Assembly (NCBI RefSeq): GCF_963259705.1
Contig: NC_081844.1
Span: 108,934,965-108,998,964 of the forward strand
Direction: 5' to 3'
DNA from: Myotis daubentonii
Taxonomy: Eukaryota > Chordata > Mammalia > Chiroptera > Vespertilionidae
Length of the DNA stretch: 64,000 nt
Below are positions 9,280-20,537 of this stretch, piece after piece. Position numbers and translations under genes: made by a program. Under the pieces are notes generated by a model. The model was not told the origin of the DNA. It searched no databases and was given only the letters and a program-made list of their open reading frames with translations. Every line of letters starts with the position of its first letter. Within the stretch, counting starts at the first letter, position 1.

Positions 9280-10559
9280 AGCCTGACCACCGGCCGAGCA
9301 CACTGGAAAGGGGCGGGGGTCCGGAGAGGGACGAGCTTAGGTCGCCAGTTCATGAGGGCGGCCCAGCCCTCGGCGCAGGCTGGCACACACTCCCCGCCTC
9401 GCAGGCCTGCCCTCGCTCCCCGGGGTCCAGGCGGAGGTCCGTGGTGTGGACGCGGAAGCCCCTGCAGAGCTGATGCGCCTGGATGCGGCCCTCTCACACA
9501 CTCAGGGTCATCTCATTGAGAGCTGATGGACCACCACTTAGACCCGGGCCGAGGCGCCCTGAGGCCGGGAGCCCCACCCCCACCGCCACCCACACCGCCA
9601 TCCACCCCCCTACACCCTCCCACACACACCCCCACACACCGCGCAGCGCCTCTCGTTCTCCAAGCCCCGCGCGCAGCCACCGCCAGTCGCCAAGCCCTGC
9701 GCGCAGCGACTGTCGCCAAGCCCTGCGCGCAGACGCGCGCGCCCGGGGAGGCGGCGGTGCGCACTGCTCCCCACACCGTGGGGTCCCCGCCGCGCGCACC
9801 CCGCCGCGGGGGAGCTGCCGGGCCGAGAAGGGTTAAGCCCACCGAGCTCGTGGCGGCCTAGAGTGGCGGCGGCGGGGGCCGGGGCGCGGGGGCGCGCGGG
9901 CGGCGGGCGGGGGACAGGATGCGGATGCCGGGGGTACTTCCTGTGCCGGCCCCCGCCACCCCCGCCCCGGCCCGGCCGCTGCCCGCACCGACCGACGCAG
10001 GCCGGCCGGACGCACGCTCGGGCGAGTGGGCGAGCGAACGGGGACCCCCGCCCGGCCGCGCCGCCCGCCCCCCGCCCGCGGCCGGCGGTATCCGGGCACC
10101 TGTGGCGGCCGGCGGACCCCCGCCGGACCCGGACGGCCCCGGGCTGAGCCGAGACCGGTGTCGCCCGGCCCCTGCCGACCTCAGCCCGGCCACCCCGCCT
10201 GGTCCGCACCGGAGCTCGGAGCCGTGGCGCGCGCGAGGGTCCCGCCGGGCCAGCCCTGAGCCGGCGCTGGGTCCAGGCTGTCTCCTCCCGCCCGCGCCCC
10301 AGGGAGCCGACACCAACTTCTGCTCTTGAACTCGGCGCTGCCCCTTCCTTTGGCCCAGGGCGACCTCGGCAGCCCTGACAGCGGCCGACCCTCCCCGGTG
10401 CCCAGAAAGGCGCCCGGGTGCCCTTGCGCCTCCCCGGCTCCCGGATGGAGGCGCCTCGGGAAGGAGCCGGCTGAAGGCTCTCCACCTCCCCCGCGCGCTG
10501 ACCACACCTCCCCGCGCAGGCCGTGCAGGCCGCGGGAGAAGCAGGAAATGCCGCACCAG
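9280..10559 (+). promoter_or_regulatory. CpG island, probable ZNF853 promoter and 5' UTR
   Basis: Very high CG-dinucleotide density, a run of GC boxes and repeated gcgcgcag motifs (9669-9732), leading directly into the first ZNF853 coding exon. An acceptor-like cacctccccgcgcag at 10505-10519 suggests the ATG exon (10520-10559) may be the second exon, with an upstream non-coding exon in the island. The start site itself cannot be placed by eye. Confidence 0.62.
9661..9732 (+). repeat. three-copy GCGCGCAG repeat in CpG island
   Basis: Three copies of a unit with caagccctgcgcgcag (the first copy has ccccgc) separated by short spacers. The core resembles an NRF1-type alternating GC motif. Confidence 0.6.
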
Positions 10560-13500
10560 GTGAGGCGGGAGGCCAGCGGGGCGAGCCGGCGCTTCTCTTC
10601 AGAGCTTTCGGCTAAGAGGGCTTGGGCTCCAAAAGGCTATTGGACCTGGGGTCATCCTGATCCAGGGGAGGGAGGACTGGATGTGGGGACCTCTCTGCAC
10701 GGCGGGGAGGACTCCGAGAGGCAAGAACCCCGCAGACCTCAGGAGCCCGATGCGCAGGGCCAGGGGCAGCCGGCCGGCCACGGCTGGTAGCTCTGGAAGC
10801 TGCCTTCCGTGGAGCTGAGCCGGCACCAGGACACAGGTGGCCTGGACCCACGGCCTCTGGTCACCTGGGGACGCCGGGTGGATCCGGTCAGAGGCAGGAG
10901 ACCAGAGTGAAGAGAGTTGTCAGGGCTTTGAGCAGGGTTGGGGGCCTGAGTTGGACAAGTCTGTTTCCTGCAAACTTCCCACAGGCCCCTGTGGGGGTCC
11001 GGTTCCCACCTGCCTCCCCTCCCCTCCCTAACCCTCCCCTCCCCTCCCCGGGAGGAGCTGGGCAGGGCTGTCCCAGGCGCGAGGCGCGTGAGCTCCCACA
11101 AACATCAGGGGGGGAAGGACCGCCGACCTCTGCCGAGCACCCCCCTTTCCCAGCTGCAGACACCGAACCTCCTTTCAACAGGGAAGGAGCTGTGGCTCTG
11201 GGGGGCTGACTCGGATCTGGGGGTTCCCTGGCAGTCAGTGCAGGGGCTGGGGCTCACAGCACCACTGCCCCCTGACGGCTTCCTTCCTTCCTCTTAGCAC
11301 AGCCGGCTCCCGGGAGCCTTCGTCTGACCGCCAGGATGGAGCTGGGGCCGGGGCCCAAGACCTTCGCGCTGGAGCCCCGGTGTCTGGAAGATGGGGGTCC
11401 GGGGCCTGACACCCTCTCAGGTGAGAGGCTGGGGGGCCTCTGACCTAAACCAGGAGACGGTCCTCAGGCCCCCAGCCCCAGGCTGCCGTGAGGATAGGGG
11501 CCTGGAGGGCGGCGGGCAGCGTACTGTCTGGAAGGGCACCCCCTGGTTATTAGGAATCATTTCCTAGAAGGAAATTATTTCTTGGTTTCATTAAATCAGT
11601 ATCTTCCTGGGAAAATGACCAGAAAGCAAAATTTTATAAATCAAACCTCTTCTTCCCATTCGAAAATGAACATGTGATGGTGAGGGCAGACTCGGGGATG
11701 GAGAAGGCCTCTTAGATCTCTGCCAGCCCAGTAGGGGCTCACAGTGAGGCCCTGCCTGGGGTCGCAGTGCAGGGGGTGACCCGGCCGGAGTGGGCCCTGG
11801 TCAGCAGGGCTTCCGCTCCCCTGGCTCCTCACCGGGCTGTGTGTCTGTCCTCTCCGTTCACAGGCTCCCCGGAGAGGGTTTGTCTCCTGGATGGAGACAC
11901 TCGGAGGTTAAGGCACTGGCCGGTCCCCATGTTCACGTGGGGCTGTGAGTGCGTCCTTTCCCTTCCAAAACCCCAGCCTCAGACACTTCCGGTCTTTAGG
12001 CTGTTTCAGATGGAGCTGGTTGTAGCCTTGACACTTCCAAACTGGCTGTGAGTTTGCAAACTAGTTCCCCGCCCACAGGGCAAGGGACTCTTCAGGCATC
12101 TTCCATGTGCCAGGGCGCGTCCTGCTTCCCCGGGAAGCTGGCAGGGTGGGCATCCTTAAGCCGTTTACAGACAAGGGCGCTGCGCCTGCAGGAGGCTGGA
12201 CAGCTGCTAACTCAGAGTCAGGGCGGAGGGGAGCCCTCGGGACTCAGGACTTCCCACTGGAACCTCGTGTTCTTGCTGGAACTTTAGTTTCTTGTAGAAA
12301 CCACTTGTGGTAGCCTTCCAGCAGCTTTACAGAAATCCTTCCTATTTACAGAGAAAGCAAGTTTCATTCGTTTCAGGTGTGACCCTAACCGAGGTCAGAG
12401 TGCAGCTGGGGTGGAATGGCTGGCTCACTGATTCCCACGGGTGATGACTAGGCACCAGGATTTCTTGGGAAATGGCCGGGAGCCCGGGCACCCATGTCAC
12501 TGCCAACCCCCAAGCATGGAGCCTATGGGGAGGGGGGAGCAGCCCAGAGAAGGGGTCAGGGACTGGGGTCCAGAGTGACGTGACTTTCAGTCTTTGAGGT
12601 GCATTTTTAAATATATACATTTTATTGATTTCAGAGAGGAAGGGAGAGAGAGAGAGAGAGTTAGAAACATCAATGAGAGAGAAACATTGATCAGCTGCCT
12701 CCTGCACGCCCCCTACAGGGGATGGAGCCCGCAACTTGGACATGTGCCCTTGACAGGAATCAAACCCGGGACCCCTCAGTCTGCAGGCTGACGCTCTATC
12801 CATTGAGCCAAAAGGGCCAGGGCTAGGGTGCATTTTTAAGTCCACCCTCACCTCTGGGCATTTCAGTTTCTGCCATGCTGCCATTGTCACCGATCCAGGG
12901 CTTTTGGGTCCCTCCTGAGGGTCTGGACCAGAGAGCTGCCTCTAGAGCAGTGGTTCTCAACCTTCCTAATGCCGCGACCCTTTAACACAGTTCCTCATGT
13001 TGTGGTGACCCCCAATTTCATTGTTACAAATTGAACATAATTAAAGCATTGTGATTAATCACAAAAACAATATGTAATTATATATGTGTTTTCCGATGAT
13101 CTCAGGCGACCCCTATGAAAAGGTCGTTCGACCCCCAAAGGGGTCGCGACCCACAGGTTGAGAACCGCAGCTCTAGAGCTTTCTCTCCTGACTTCCTGCC
13201 ATGTCCCCTCCAGGTGGCGGCGGTGGGAGTGAAAGCCAGGAGGAAGAGGCTCCAGAGAAGACCCGCCCACCACGGTCAGTCATCTCAGCCCCAAAGCGGG
13301 TCAGCAAGAGCACCAAGGAGGCCCAGCCGGCACAGCAGGCGCTGCAACCACAGCGGTTAGAACCGCAACCAGAGCTGCAACAACCGCCACAGCAAGAACA
13401 GCGACGACAGCTGCAGCCACAGAACCAGCCATCGGGACGCCAGTCAGCACTGCAGCCACCGCAGCAGCAGAATGGACAAGCACAGCTGCAGGAACGACAA

Positions 13501-15309
13501 GAAAAACACCAACCCCGGCAACATCCGCGACCGAAGTCACGGCTGCCGCTGGTGCAACAGGTGCAGGAGCAGCAAGCGCCAGGGCATCAGCAGGAACCGC
13601 CGCCGCCGCAGCGAGGACTCCAGGAAGAACCCCGGCCTGTGCCACCTGAGCCCCCGAAGCCACAACTACAGCTGGTGCAACCGCAGGAAGCGTCACACGC
13701 GCAGCAAGGACAAGAGCAGCCGCAGTTGGAGCAACAGCAGGAACGGTCAGGACAGCAGGCACAGCTGCAGCAGCAGCAGCAGAAGCCGGGCCAGTCACAG
13801 ATACAGGCTCAGCTCCAGCAGCAGCTGTTGCAGCAGCAGCAGCAACAGTTACAGCAGCAGCAGTTGTTGCAGCAACAGCAGCTGCTGCAGCAGCAGCAGG
13901 AACAGTTACAGCGGCAGCTGTTGCAGCAGCAACAGTTACACCAGCACCTGCTGCAACAACAACAGTTACAACAGCAGATGTTGCAACAACAACAGTTACA
14001 GCAGCAGCTGTTGCTGCAGCAGCAAGAACAGTTGCAACAGCAGCAGCTGCAGCGCCGTTCACTGGAGCCAGAGGAGGAGGAAGAGGAGGTGGAGCTGGAG
14101 CTCATGCCAGTGGACATGGAGTCGGAGCAGGAACTGGAGCAGCAGCGGCAGGAGGTCCAGCGGCAGCAGGAGCTGGAGCGGCAACAAGAACAGCGGCAGC
14201 TGCAGCTCAAACTGCAGGAGCAGCTGCAGCAGCTGGAGCAGCACCTGCAGCAGCAACAGCAGCTGGAACAGCAGCAGGAGATGCAGCTGGAGCTGACCCC
14301 CGTGCAACCTGAGCTGCAGCTGGAGCTGGTGCCCACTGCGGGGGCAGGCCCGGCTTCAGGACCTGGCGCCTCGGGACCTGTCGTGGTGGGCCCCCCGGGC
14401 TACGTGGTGCTGCAGGAGCTCATGGTGCTGCCGGCCGTCGCCCCGCTGCAGCCAGCTGTGGCTCCACTGCCACCGGCCGTGGCCCTACCGCCACCAGCCG
14501 TGGCCCTACCGCCATCAGCTGTAGCCCTACCGCCACCAGCCGTGGCCCCCCTGCCTCCAGCCGTGGCCCTACCGACACCAGCCGTGGCCCTGCCGCCACC
14601 AGCTGTGGCCCCGCCGCCTCCAGCCATTGCCCTGCCAGCAGTGGCCCCGCCGCCGCCTCCGCCACTGCCGCCACCACCGCCACTGCCACCGCCGGCCGTG
14701 GCCCCACCGCCCCTGGCCGTGGTGCCCATCTCAGGCCCCGCGGGTAGTGCCGCCCTGACACCAGCCCGGCAGCGGCGCCGGCGGCGCGCCCGGGATCGGC
14801 CGACCATCTGCGGCGAGTGCGGCAAGGGCTTCAGCCGCAGCACCGACCTGGTGCGGCACCAGGCCACGCACACGGGCGAGCGGCCGCACCGCTGCGGCGA
14901 GTGCGGCAAGGGCTTCTCGCAGCACTCGAACCTGGTCACGCACCAGCGCATCCACACGGGCGAGAAGCCCTACGCCTGCTCCTACTGCGCCAAGCGCTTC
15001 AGCGAGAGCTCGGCCCTGGTGCAGCACCAGCGCACGCACACGGGCGAGCGGCCCTACGCCTGCGGCGACTGCGGCAAGCGCTTCAGCGTCTCGTCCAACC
15101 TCCTGCGCCACCGGCGCACGCACTCGGGCGAGCGGCCCTACGCGTGCGAGGACTGCGGCGAGCGCTTCCGCCACAAGGTGCAGATCCGCCGCCACGAGCG
15201 CCAGCTGCACGGGGCCGGCCGCGCGCGGGGCCTGGGGCTGCTCCGCACCACGCGCTCGGCTGCGGGCGGGCTGCGCACCGGGCAGGTGGCCGGGGGCAAG
15301 GCTCCGTGA
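10548..15309 (+). CDS. ZNF853: ZNF853, glutamine-rich C2H2 zinc-finger protein
   Basis: Three coding exons: 10548-10559 (ATG, reads MPHQ, donor GTGAGG), 11303-11420 (acceptor CACAG, donor GTGAGA) and 13214-15309 (acceptor CTCCAG, stop TGA). The phases close exactly and give 741 residues. The start was chosen because MPHQ joined to PAPG...LTARME matches the human N-terminus as I recall it; an internal ATG at 11336 is the alternative. Domain order: Gln-rich coiled region (about 82-415), acidic [15 protein letters not shown] (about 328-344), Pro/Ala/Val repeat (about 449-552), basic [11 protein letters not shown], then five C2H2 fingers (about 575-709), the last with a longer HERQLH spacing. It is probably a nuclear DNA-binding protein; there is no KRAB or SCAN domain. 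It is longer than the human protein (about 660 residues from memory), mainly through the proline repeat. SINE and SPIN insertions lie in intron 2. Confidence 0.92.
10560..11302. other. ZNF853 intron 1
   Basis: GC-rich intron without a recognised repeat, ending in a strong pyrimidine tract (ttccttccttcctcttagca). Two AG choices exist, 11296-11297 and 11301-11302; only the second keeps the frame from the MPHQ exon. Confidence 0.6.
12095..12265 (+). mobile_element. MIR-like relic
   Basis: The order catgtgccagg ... ccgtttacagacaagg ... ggctggacagctgctaa follows the MIR consensus but is strongly diverged. Lies in ZNF853 intron 2. Confidence 0.35.
12611..12826 (-). mobile_element. VES SINE in ZNF853 intron 2
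   Basis: Reverse copy with (GA)n in its tail region. Flanked by the perfect 13-bp repeat GGTGCATTTTTAA (12598-12610 and 12827-12839). Confidence 0.92.
12948..13170 (-). mobile_element. SPIN-like hAT element in ZNF853 intron 2
   Basis: Terminal inverted repeats CAGTGGTTCTCAACC and GGTTGAGAACCGCAG with the perfect 8-bp duplication CTCTAGAG (12940-12947 and 13171-13178). Its deletion differs from the other copies. It ends only 43 bases before the last ZNF853 exon, very near the branch-point region. Confidence 0.88.
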
Positions 15310-16017
15310 AGGGAGGAGCCGGCTCGTCTGGTTGGGATGTCATGGCCCCGCTCGCTCTGGGGCACTTTGGGATCTCCTGGAATCGCGCGTGGAAAAGGCT
15401 TCCGTCTTTCCCCAGAATCAGCTGCGGGAGGGACACGTTCACCCTCAGAAACGCTCCGCGAGAGAAGCCAGCGTGGCTGGCACCGCACAGATGTTGCACG
15501 TCAGCTCACACACAGGCACACATTGCACTGGGTACCGAAGGCCGCCGACGTGCCACCCTGGGCACATTGGATTCTGAGATGAGAGCCACCCGAGAAAACT
15601 TTCAGGGGCCCATGGGACCGTTGGTGACAGTGGGCACGGATCGCACACTAACCAGGGGATCAAACATACCGGTAAAATGCACGGGGAAAGGACTTGATCC
15701 GGTGGAAATTACTTCAAGGAAATAGAGGAGAATGGCCCCCTGTCTGCACCAGCAGAAGGCGGATCAAGGCGCGACAAGTCCTCAGTGGCGTGTGCCCTGA
15801 AAATACTTTCTTCAGTGAAATTCGTCAGGGTGGCTAGAACCCCGACTTCAGCGTGTGTGTTCTTGAACACAGGGTCGGAGTGCCCGCTGGGCCAATGTGC
15901 AAACGCCAGGAAGTCCTGCTCTGGGCGGGAGGTGGAGCCTTCCGTCCAGGGCCGCCGGCTCCTCGCCAGCGTGGGAGGGAAGCTGTAGCCTCTGCTGTGT
16001 GTCCGCGTGTCCTCTTT
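15310..16017 (+). other. ZNF853: probable ZNF853 3' UTR, start
   Basis: Repeat-free sequence after the stop codon. No AATAAA occurs before the VES SINE at 16018. The first candidate is AATAAA at 16740-16745, which would give a 3' UTR of about 1.4 kb. Confidence 0.4.
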
Positions 16018-16232
16018 TTAAAAGAAAAAAAATGTTTTTATTGATTTCAGAGAGGAAGGGAGGGGGAGAAAGGGATAGAACGTCAATGAGGAGAATCATT
16101 GATCAGCGGCTGCCTCTTGCACGCCCCCTACTGGGGATGGAGCCTGCAAACCGGGCATGTGCCCTGACCGGGCATGGAACTGTGACCTGGTTAATGGCCA
16201 ATGCTCAACCACTGAGCCACACCGGAGGGGCA
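16018..16232 (-). mobile_element. VES SINE
   Basis: Reverse copy with gcacgccccctactggggat, the complement of the CTCF-like segment, and the end gagccacaccggaggggcag. Confidence 0.87.
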
Positions 16233-16788
16233 GCGCCCTCTTGAATAGAAGCCTATGGCTGAAGCAGAGGGCATTCTGGGAGAGCTGTCCAAGGTCCAAG
16301 GGAGGGATCCCCCTGGAAAGAGCTCTGGGATTCCCTCCTTTCCCTGCAGGCCTGTAGCTCTAGGCTTCTCAGACGTTTGCCCAGCAACTGAGGTTGGGGT
16401 TAGGGCCCTGGGGCACGGGGTCTCCTGGGCCAGGCTGTGCAGGGGGCTGGCCTGAGGAGACCTGCCTCATCATGGGGGGTCCAGGGAGAATGTTGGGGAC
16501 AAGGACTGAGACATCAAAAATGCCCTTTACATTTACAGAATCGTCTGGGGGTCGCTGATGTCCATGGGAAGGCAGGCGGGTGGGGGGGGCTGCCCCCCAC
16601 TGCCGCCCCCAGCGCTGCCTGCTCCTGGCGTCCTGTCCTACCTGTGGCTGCGTGCGTCCTGCCCTCTCTCCTCCCGGCTTCTCCTTTACTCACACAACCT
16701 GCTACATTCCACAAACGTGTTGGTAGGTGAGAAACAGAAAATAAACAAGTGGAGAAACGCATTGTCCTATCTGTGTATTTACCTCTGA
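16233..16788. other. downstream of ZNF853, possible polyadenylation site
   Basis: Unique sequence without a gene. AATAAA at 16740-16745 may be the ZNF853 polyadenylation signal; no independent support. Confidence 0.3.
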
Positions 16789-17022
16789 AATTTTTTTTTT
16801 TAATCCTCACCTGAGGATGTTTTTCCATTGATTTTTAGGGAGAGGGAAAGACAGACAGAAACATCGGTGTGAGAGAAACATATTGATCGGTTGCCTCCTG
16901 CATGCATCCCAGCCAGGGATGAGAGCCTGCAACCAAGGTACGTGCCCTTGACCGGAATCCAACCCTGGACCTTTTGTTCCGCAGGCTGACGCTCTACCCA
17001 CTGAGCAACACTGGCTAGGGCT
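16789..17022 (-). mobile_element. VES SINE, long-tail variant
   Basis: Reverse copy beginning taatcctcacctgaggatg, with short imperfect flanking repeats around cctctga. Confidence 0.87.
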
Positions 17023-17142
17023 TGCCTCTGAGTTTTGTAGAACATTTCCTGGTTGCCCTAGATGTCAGGAGCTCCTCACCCAGACTCTTCCTTCCAGCTG
17101 GAGCCCTGGGCTGGGGGTGGGCTTACTCAGTGAAACCCTCAT

Positions 17143-17690
17143 GGGAGAGCTGGTGACCAAGGGGAGAGCTGGTGACCGAGGGCAGAGCTGGGGACCTAGG
17201 GGAGAGCTGGGGACCGAGGGGAGAGCTGGGGACCGAGGGGAGAGCTGGGGACTCAGGGGAGAGCTGGTGACCGAGGGGAGAGCTGGGGACTGAGGGGAGA
17301 GCTGGGGACCAAGGGGAGAGCTGGGGACTGAGGGGAGAGCTGGGGACCGTGGCAGTGCTGGGGACCGAGGGGAGAGCTGGGGACCGTGGCAGTGCTGGGG
17401 ACCGAGGGGAGAGCTGGGGACTGAGGGGAGAGCTGGGGACCGTGGCAGTGCTGGGGACCGAGGGGAGAGCTGGGGACCGTGGCAGTGCTGGGGACCGAGG
17501 GGAGAGCTGGGGACCGTGGCAGTGCTGGGGACCGAGGGGAGAGCTGGGGACTCAGGGGAGAGCTGGTGACCGAGGGGAGAGCTGGGGACTGAGGGGAGAG
17601 CTGGGGACCGTGGCAGTGCTGGGGACCGAGGGGAGAGCTGGGGACCGTGGCAGTGCTGGGGACCGAGGGGAGAGCTGGGGACCGAGGGGA
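17143..17690. repeat. 19-bp minisatellite, about 29 units
   Basis: Tandem units of 19 bp in two main types, ggggagagctggggaccga and a variant with tggcagtgctggggaccg, arranged in mixed order with some gtgaccg and gactga variants. The frame running through it is an artefact of the repeat. Confidence 0.92.
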
Positions 17691-18582
17691 AACGCTTGAA
17701 GAGGCCATTTTGGCATCTCCTGAGGACAAGCCTCGACTCAGTCCCTCCCAGTTAATAGTTTCCCTGTCCCTGTTATGTGTCTGTGAACCGTCTGGGGAGG
17801 CATATGGAAATGTGCTCATGCAACAGCTCACCGGCAGCGTCAGGTGCCTCGTTTCAGCGCTGCCTGCCGTGGTGCGTGCGGGGAAGGGAAGGGGGGGAGG
17901 CTGTCAGCCCCCCGCCATTGTCGTTGAGCCCAGTCTGTGTGTCAGCCTTCCTGTGGCTCGCCAGCCAGGACACGGACATGGCAGGCACGAGGCCTCGGGG
18001 CCTGTGGGACTCAAGTCCAGGATTCTTTGGAGGCGCCTCCCTCTGTCTCGACCACCTGGGGTGAGCACTGCCTCGTGGGCTGGCCTGAGCTAGACAGAGC
18101 TCACCCCACGTGGCTCTCAGATGTCTCCTCCTATAGGAAGCCCTCCTGGGCTCCTGGGCTCTCAAACGGGTGGGGGGCTGGCAAGGAGCCTGGCACAGAG
18201 GGGTGGTGACTGGTGTCCCCACCCAGGCCCCATGTTCCCAGCATGGGAGTGGGCAGGGCGCTGTCATGAGGAGACCCGTGCAGTGAGGCAGGAAAGTGGT
18301 GAGAGCACTGTATCCCCCACCCGGTGCCATCGGGGAAAGAGGCCTCTTGCTGGAGGCAGGCCGGAGGAGCAGTCACCCAACTGGGGAACTCCAGGGTGAG
18401 CCCCGTGGTCAAGTATGAAAGGCAATCAGATATCCGGGCGGGATTCTGGCCGGACTCACTTGACAGGATTTTTGCTAAAACTGGGTGATGAGAAGACAGA
18501 CACAGATGCCCAAAAGTGGGGGCCTCATTGCGATGAGGCTCACACTAAAAGTTTGGTCAAGTTGAGAATCTGTCTCTCACAG
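17691..18582. other. intergenic, no gene recognised
   Basis: GC-rich unique sequence between two tandem arrays. No splice or domain signature was found. Confidence 0.45.
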
Positions 18583-18585
18583 ACA

Positions 18586-18618
<33 letters not shown>

Positions 18619-19021
18619 ACACACACACACACACACCACACACACACACACAGGTGCGCACACACACACACCACACACCACACACACACCACACACACAC
18701 ACACACACCACACACACACACACACAGGTGCGCACACCACACACACACACACAGGCGCGCACACACACCACACACACACAGGCGCGCACACAGGCGCACC
18801 ACACACACACCACACATCACACACACAGGCGCGCACACACACACACAGGCACGCGCGCACACACACACCACACACACACACACCACACACACACACACAC
18901 ACACAGGCGCGCGCACACACACCACACACACAGGCGCGCACACACACACACAGGCATGCACACACACACACACCACACACACACAGGCGCGCGCACACAC
19001 ACACACACACAGGCGCACACA
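18583..19021. repeat. compound (CA)n / (GCGC) microsatellite
   Basis: About 440 bp of CA repeats broken at intervals by ccacaca and aggcgcgcaca interruptions. Nearly pure alternating purine-pyrimidine sequence. Confidence 0.95.
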
Positions 19022-19424
19022 CCATCCCGCCTCTGTCTGCCGTCCAGACCCTGCCCCTGCTTGGTTCTCTGCTCCATTGCAGGGGCCTGGACTTGGCCCT
19101 CCGTCTCTGTTTGCTGGACACTCCTGTCATCTCCGCCTGCACCTCCTTTCTGCCCTCTGGCAACCCCAGCCTGGCCCTCTCCCTGCCCCAGGTGGCCTCT
19201 CTCCCAGCCTGCCCTGCATGCCGGCAGGAAGCTAGGACACACTCCAGGCCTGGGTAGGTCTGGGCCCTGCGAGGGGGGTGGGCAGGAGGCACTCTCTCTG
19301 GAAGGGTGCTGGACAGCACCCTTCATAATGGGTCAAGGTTCACAGAACCAGGGTTGGTCAGGTTCCCCCAAACAGTTCCCATGTCCCCAGCTTCACTCTG
19401 TCACCTTGTGTTACAGACTGTCTC
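19022..19424. other. intergenic, nothing recognised
   Basis: C/T-rich sequence between the CA array and an LTR relic. Confidence 0.4.
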
Positions 19425-19725
19425 TGTCTACCTCACATTTGTATGTTGAAATCCTGACCCTCAAGGTGACGGCATTAGGAGGCGGGGCCTGTGGAAGGTG
19501 ATTAAGCCATGAGGGTGGGGCCCTCCTGAACGGGATTAGCGCCCTCATAAAAGCACCTGTCCTTCCCACCACAAAGGAACCAGGACATGGTCCTCACCAG
19601 GCACCCAACCTGCCTGCACCTTGGCCTGGGGCTCCCCAGACTCCAGAGCCACGAGAGAGAAATGTTTGTTGTTCCAGCCACCCAGTCTAAGCTATATGTG
19701 TTACAGCAGCCTGAACAGTGACACT
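19425..19725 (+). mobile_element. MaLR-type LTR relic (MLT1/MST-like)
   Basis: Contains tatgttgaaatcctgaccct, ggtgattaagccatgagggt, agcgccctcataaaagcacc and gccacccagtctaagc in the order of an old mammalian ERVL-MaLR LTR. No internal retroviral sequence adjoins it. Confidence 0.6.
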
Positions 19726-20537
19726 TGGTCATCTTGAAACCATGTCACTTTCCAGCTGAGTCACCTTGCAGCCCTTGGACAGCTCCCTGCCACCTACCTG
19801 GACCCTGGCCATCTTGGGAAATCACGACCCAACGCCCTGCCTGATGCCTTTGGTGGCTGATTGTTGACAACGGGTCCCTGCCGAGGTGTGAGGCTCTGGC
19901 CATGGGAAGGCCTGACCCCTCAGACTTGCCCCAAACACCCCTCCTCCAGGCTCCTGCCCAGGACAGGCCTCCCCGCCCCACTGCATGCCAGGCTCCAGCT
20001 CTCTCAGGCCGGGCTGAAATGTCACCTCACCTCTGCTTCCCTCAGCCCCTGGCCCATGGCTCTCAGTGTGTGCCTCACTGCTCCCCCCGCCCCAGCCCAG
20101 CCCAGGTGTTGCCTTGCAGCCTTGCAGGAGGAGCTGGAGCTGAGGCTGACTCTGTGGCCTGGATGCTGCTGCCGGCCGTGCCCGGGCCCAGTCCACTGCC
20201 AGCCCCCCACCAGGGAAGAGAGCTGCTAACAGGTCAGATGCTGGCGGGGCCAAGTGGCAGTGTCCAGGGTGGGTCTGTTCTTGTTCTTGCCGCTTCCTTC
20301 CCTTTTGGGGTACACAGGCCCTGGGCAGGCCTTGCCCCGGGGCTACACTGCCAGTCTGCTCCCCTTTTGTGAGCAGCTGGGTGGAGGGCAGACGGCACCT
20401 CGTGTTGGCAGAGGCCTCAGTGGGCTGGGCCCCTCCTCTATGCTCCTGTCTTCGGCTCATCAGCTGCCCCTCGAAGAGGCAGGCATTGGCAGGACAGGCA
20501 AATCTCGCCCCCAGCCCATTGTGCCAAAGAGTGGCAC
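19726..20537. other. intergenic, no gene recognised
   Basis: GC-rich sequence. Overlapping frames on both strands reflect composition only. Confidence 0.4.

Noticed and set aside
13301..14062. 253-codon antisense frame rich in Ala/Val
   Set aside because: Shadow of the CAG/CAA-rich ZNF853 exon.
17349..17699. Repetitive frame GTEGRAGDRG
   Set aside because: Translation of the 19-bp minisatellite, with no start, splice or conservation evidence.
18415..19501. Long His/Thr-rich and Cys/Val-rich frames
   Set aside because: They are translations of the CA repeat in all frames.
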